From contig CAZUTK010000005.1 in assembly GCA_964623265.1 (NCBI GenBank), positions 10,573-74,572 on the forward strand: DNA of 64,000 nucleotides. The letters run 5' to 3'. The notes under the pieces are model-generated. The model worked only from the letters and a program-made list of their open reading frames with translations, ran no database searches and had not been told where the DNA came from. Position 1 is the first letter of the stretch. Each line of letters opens with the position of its first letter. Positions 62,101 through 64,000 of the stretch are shown here, one piece after another. Source of the stretch: CAZUTK01 sp964623265. GTDB lineage: Bacteria; Electryoneota; B3-LCP. Position numbers and translations under genes: made by a program.

Positions 62101-63284
62101 ATGAGCAGGCGGTAGCGTTCTTCGGAGCGGCGCAGAGCGTTTTGAGCTTCGACGCGTTCCGTGATGTCCTTCATTGAGCCCAGCATGCGGCTGGCTTTGC
62201 CGGTTTCATCGGGGAGGAAAAGTCCGGTGTCTTCGATGTGGATGTACTTCCCGTTCTTGCGCCGGAAGCGGTAATCCACGTGGTATTTGCCGACTCTCTG
62301 CTGAGCCTCCTGGAGCAAGTTCAGAGCTTCCGCCCGATCTTCCGGGTGGATGAGCTCCGCCCAGGCGTCTATATTGACGGAGGCGAACTGGGCGGAAGAA
62401 TAGCCTGTGATTTCCGCGATGGCGCCGAACCACTGGATTGCTCCGGTCTTCACATCGTAATCGTAAATCAGTTGTCCGGTCTGGTCGGCGACGATCTGAT
62501 AGCGCTTCTCCTTCTCCTGCAGGGTTTTATGGGTTTGGTTGATTTCGGTGACGTCGTTGAAGATGCAGACAGTGCCGATGGAAGCCCCGCGGCGGTCGGT
62601 CAGCTCGGCGGAGTTGACGCAGGTTTCAACGACCACGCCGTCTTTTTTCAGCAGGCGGTAAATCCTGTTTCTATCGGAGCTTGTGGAAGGGATCTCGCAC
62701 CAGGATGCCCGCGCGCGGGAGAGATCTTCCGGATGCAGGATTTTTGCGAGATCCTGCCCGATGATCTCTTCCGGTTCGTAACCGAGCATGGTCTTGCTGC
62801 GGTCGTTGCAGTCGAGGATGACGCCCCGGCGATCCACAGTGAGGATCAAATCAGCGGCGACGCGGAAGATGGAGCGGTATTTTTCTTCGCCCGCCCGCAG
62901 CGCGCTGATGGCGCTGTGCTTGAAGTGCGCGATTTCGATCTCGTCCGCAATGGCGCGTTCCCGTTCCGGGTTCACGACGTGTATGAAAGATGCTTCGGTT
63001 TTCATCTTCTGCAGGATTTCCTGGTAACTGTTCTTCGTCCAGAACAGCACGGGCAGAAGGGCGTATTCGTGCATCTGGCGCGCCAGAAGGATGGCGTCCT
63101 CGAGGATTTCCGGTTCCACCACCACCAGCAGGAGATCAGGACGGTACTCGTCAATCGCGGCGCAGACATCCAGGATAGAGCTTGAGCATTCCGCAGTTTT
63201 GTAGCCCAGTCTTTTGAGCAGGACGTGAATCCCCTTCTGAGTGCTGGTTTCATTGCCTACGATGAGGATGCGAAGGTTTAACAT
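56148..63284 (-). CDS. Giant multi-PAS/GAF sensor histidine kinase with degenerate N-terminal receiver
   Basis: 2378 residues; AAAAGGAG precedes the ATG. Residues 1-125 are receiver-like but the acceptor position reads LLLVVVEPEI, so the Asp is lost. I count 13 PAS domains, most ending in a DITERK-like element. One has Cys-rich CHKFICPNEVGQCPVTD. A GAF domain lies between PAS 11 and 12 and a second between PAS 12 and 13. The kinase end has HisKA with H2135 in GIGHNLNVPLQGI and HATPase_c with NIIKNAIDAM, DTGCGI and GTGLGLSS. In the H box the residue after His is Asn, where Glu or Asp usually helps catalysis. No membrane helix, so it is cytoplasmic. No partner receiver is adjacent. An acidic tail follows the ATPase. 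Confidence 0.93.
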   Translation of the reverse strand: MLNLRILIVGNETSTQKGIHVLLKRLGYKTAECSSSILDVCAAIDEYRPDLLLVVVEPEILEDAILLARQMHEYALLPVLFWTKNSYQEILQKMKTEASFIHVVNPERERAIADEIEIAHFKHSAISALRAGEEKYRSIFRVAADLILTVDRRGVILDCNDRSKTMLGYEPEEIIGQDLAKILHPEDLSRARASWCEIPSTSSDRNRIYRLLKKDGVVVETCVNSAELTDRRGASIGTVCIFNDVTEINQTHKTLQEKEKRYQIVADQTGQLIYDYDVKTGAIQWFGAIAEITGYSSAQFASVNIDAWAELIHPEDRAEALNLLQEAQQRVGKYHVDYRFRRKNGKYIHIEDTGLFLPDETGKASRMLGSMKDITERVEAQNALRRSEERYRLLIENANEAIFVVKDRKICYCNPKLVEIMGYSAAELAAIPIDELIHEEDRALVVDRHLRRIRGESLPNIYDFRVRDKNQQVKWLRINAVKIEWEQKPATLNFAGEITQQKLAEEALRESEEKYSALVEHSTDGVFILQDDALQFANKALLNMTGYSFDEIRNHFDLLLVPEEREKVLSYYHNRISGMPAPSLYETRLLTKHGTILDVEISAGVIQYRGRPASMGIIRDITQRKLTAEIIRESEKKYRTLYETMSLGIVHQNARGEIVSANPAAEQIFGLTFEQMQWRTSLDPRWRAIREDGNDFPGPEHPAMVALTTGSRVQDVVMGVYNPRLESYRWIRIDATPLFKPGQEKPEGVYTIFKDITEEKAAKAQLEENEKKYRTLFSSANDAIFLMKEDVFVDCNEKTLEMFGCTRDQILGHTPYEFSPATQPDGRDSREKALELIQSVLQGESRHFYWKHRRPDGTLFDTEVSLNVVEVGQDRQLQAIVRDVTERMKTEEALRLNEELLAATLESTADGILVVDDRGRVTHYNSRFAQIWGIPDEILATRDDDQLLAFVLEQLEEPRSFLEKVKQTYQSDDETYDLIKFKNGQILERYSSPLRRNGKNAGRVWNFRDVTERKEREAALRESEDRLKTIFNAFDAGVLIIDPETHVIVDANRTAAEMIGNPIEKIVGVRCHKFICPNEVGQCPVTDLGESVDHSECLLTRSDGGILPILKTVVRIILNGKPCLLESFIDISQKKRAEEALQASEQRYRLLFERNLAGVYRTTPAGKILDCNDAFAKIFGYASREEALQLMAHDLYEKQAERAAFLAQLYEKSSITNLEQKLKRRDGSDVWVLENVSLIEEESGELEILEGTLIDITDLKRTALALQENQRALTTLMSNLPGMAYRCKNERNWEMEYVSQGCFELTGYGPEEIMEGGKITYGDIIVPDDRDTVWNAVQKALQNKTNYRMTYRIKTASGEEKWVWEQGQGVFAENGELQALEGFIADITEQKRAETALQQSEERFRLLVENQGEGVCIIDLEENFTFANPAAEKLFGVEPGGLFQRNLREFLSEEDFQRVRRHTATRYAGVRSNYELNILRKDGEKRTLIITATPMMDDRSELTGVLGVFRDITETKKVEAALAREAEVNAILAEISRALLRSAPIEEISDMIYSHALHLTGSRLGFVGYLDAQSGFLVAPTMTQGVWDQCRVEGKEKIFKHFEGLWGWVLKNCKPILTNQPAQDPRASGTPEGHIPIERFLSVPAFIGGTLVGQIALANPDRDYTDEDLQVLERLASLYAVAIQRWRDEEALRQSELKYRILVDNMQDGVFILQDDKFVFANEALIRMVGYMPEEVTGLEFWKTIAPEDREMVVDRHRRRKAGEDIPREYEFRALHKDQTTRVFVRMTINEIEYQGQPAYMGTIRNITRQKYAEREKEAILNVNRLLLGELDPERALRGISAELKELVPHRMLALSLIQKEKDQMDLVMVAAEEGSDLDGFMEVPGEYFETYKGSLTQQILHDKRNRIQAYIPETGTTFERNLRQLGMRSYIAAPLVNGGVPLGMLYLAADQPAVYTQRHETLLEQIQSQLALFIQHHRLIERVLDSEAKFRNLFDNSNDAIYILQGKRFVYVNKKFEELLGYTLEEVNRPDFDFIKLVAPDSVPLIEERARRSAAGEKLSPNYEFQGLSKSGEILDFDVSVNYTTYEGKPAVQGILRNITERKRLEARQKEMQMEIMQHAKLSSIGMLAAGIGHNLNVPLQGIINHIELLKMTQDNIPYLDDILNQAQRISAIINNMLYKSRQEQDLEKRPIDLNQLLVEELKFLNADLVFKHRIKKEYQFDPNLPMVQGVYGDFSQSLLNIIKNAIDAMHDTPEKKLSVKTEACSDGKILIEIRDTGCGIPPEYQERIFDPFFTTKPVNGKQKGDEPSGTGLGLSSAYQLLKKYDARFEVLSRPGEGTIFRVYIPYKTENAPSADSTAEASGDQEPAEEIPETVEP

Positions 63285-63565
63285 AGCCGCTCCTTTTCCC
63301 CATTCCTATCCTTTGAGTTGCAAAGTCGTCCGATGGATGCGAGAGGATGAACCACCCTTCCGGATTCCGTCGGAGCTCCTCGTTGCGGATCACCTATACT
63401 TTTTATCGGTTCGAAATGGATCAGAATTCACGCGAACGGAGCGCAATTTCGATGCGATGAGAACCGGCGATCCAATTACAATGCGAATTGCCGGCCAAAG
63501 CGTGAGAGAGTTGCGGTTGGTTTTCCCCCGATTGTCAAGGGTATTAGAGCGGACGTTCTCTACCT

Positions 63566-64000
63566 TCAGAAACGATAAGAAAGAGTAAACAGAAACTGGA
63601 ATAACTGCAGTTTCTCCTCCCAACCTCCGATGGATCGGTCCCACTTCGCCAGAGCGAACGTTGCCTGAACTTGGAGGGCTTGATCCAACAGGAGACTCAT
63701 ACCCCCGCTGAAGACATTTTTATTCTCGGATACGGTTTTGTCTTTCAGAGGCGTGGGAAGATAGGCGTAACCCGCCTGGATTCTGGCGTCTATTAACGGG
63801 AGCCAATATTCGAGACCGGCGTGCAGGTCCGCCGTGGTCCGCAGGTGCCGCGCCGTCTCCCGGTTCGCCTGATCCTGACTCAGCCCTAAATAAGGCGGTT
63901 CATCCTGGAATGCGACCTGGCTCCAGTCGTTCAGCACCGCGTCTGCGCTTAGACCGAATCTCCCGATTATCGCCGCCGCGGCAACAGAGCCGCGGAACGG
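63566..64000 (-). CDS. Outer-membrane beta-barrel protein, C-terminal part (FadL/PorV-like), cut by window edge
   Basis: The frame is open to the window end, so the internal GTG at 63937 is not a true start; 144 residues are visible. Amphipathic strands and a final aromatic strand (LFQFLFTLSYRF) mark an outer-membrane barrel. The order YWLPLIDARIQAGYAYLPTP, SGGMSLLLDQALQVQATFAL resembles FadL/PorV-type proteins, where PorV is the T9SS shuttle partner. This finer assignment is a guess without the N-terminus. A 281 bp gap without a recognisable gene separates it from the giant kinase start. Confidence 0.65.
   Translation of the reverse strand, partial: PFRGSVAAAAIIGRFGLSADAVLNDWSQVAFQDEPPYLGLSQDQANRETARHLRTTADLHAGLEYWLPLIDARIQAGYAYLPTPLKDKTVSENKNVFSGGMSLLLDQALQVQATFALAKWDRSIGGWEEKLQLFQFLFTLSYRF

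Noticed and set aside
56148..63284. PAS repeats considered as DNA repeats or an assembly artefact
   Set aside because: Domains share only protein-level patterns, differ strongly in sequence, and the frame is uninterrupted over 7 kb.
63241..63588. 115-codon plus-strand frame before the last gene
   Set aside because: Starts inside the giant kinase gene on the opposite strand and shows no protein-like features.

Overview
The window looks like part of a chromosome from an uncultured, moderately GC-rich bacterium of the FCB (Fibrobacterota-Chlorobiota-Bacteroidota) superphylum, probably a candidate phylum rather than a classical Bacteroidota. The evidence is a full-length SprA-type outer-membrane translocon of the type IX secretion system (T9SS), three secreted proteins ending in T9SS-type sorting domains (NPFNP motif), a DUF3078-type and a FadL/PorV-like outer-membrane barrel, and one promoter of the Bacteroidota form (TTTG-N19-TATATTTG). 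No species can be named from sequence alone.

Layout. (1) Positions 2-8672, plus strand: a tightly packed signalling operon holding two membrane histidine kinases (the first cut by the window edge), a soluble kinase-like protein without a recognisable ATPase site, a CBS-pair protein, three small receiver proteins and two unusual receiver fusions: receiver-SLC13 transporter and cytidylate-kinase-like-BON-receiver. (2) 8683-28263, minus strand: an outer-membrane protein, then housekeeping genes (dprA, recO, mgtE, rsmA, rsmD), a PilM/PilN-like gene with a membrane-protein partner and a ComEA-like gene, the heat-shock set hrcA-grpE-dnaJ, and ppx/gppA, a glutaminyl-cyclase-like peptidase and sprA. 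(3) 28455-29438: a secreted T9SS cargo. (4) 30091-33752, minus strand: a four-gene operon of a small orphan protein, a seven-helix membrane protein, a PAS histidine kinase and a sigma-54 activator. (5) 34188-42664: a gingipain-family (C25) cargo and two tandem asparagine-synthetase-like genes lacking the glutaminase cysteine, with the remnant of a third copy upstream. (6) 42730-51111: a DUF3078 barrel, MscL with a zinc-ribbon tail, OmpA with calcium-binding repeats, a microcompartment-type aldehyde dehydrogenase, a secreted subtilase and a cold-shock protein. (7) 51203-64000, minus strand: a molybdenum hydroxylase, a MetE-core-like methyltransferase, an AT-rich methyltransferase, a 2378-residue multi-PAS histidine kinase and the end of an outer-membrane barrel.

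How it fits together. SprA would export the three CTD-bearing proteins. The cyclase-like gene beside sprA could cap proteins whose mature N-terminus is Gln, which SprA and OmpA both appear to have. The first 8.7 kb is the best candidate for an undescribed system: at least two sensor kinases feeding five receivers, one of them attached directly to an anion transporter and another to a nucleotide-kinase-like domain, with no DNA-binding output among the genes visible here. No rRNA, tRNA, CRISPR array, insertion sequence or prophage was seen.
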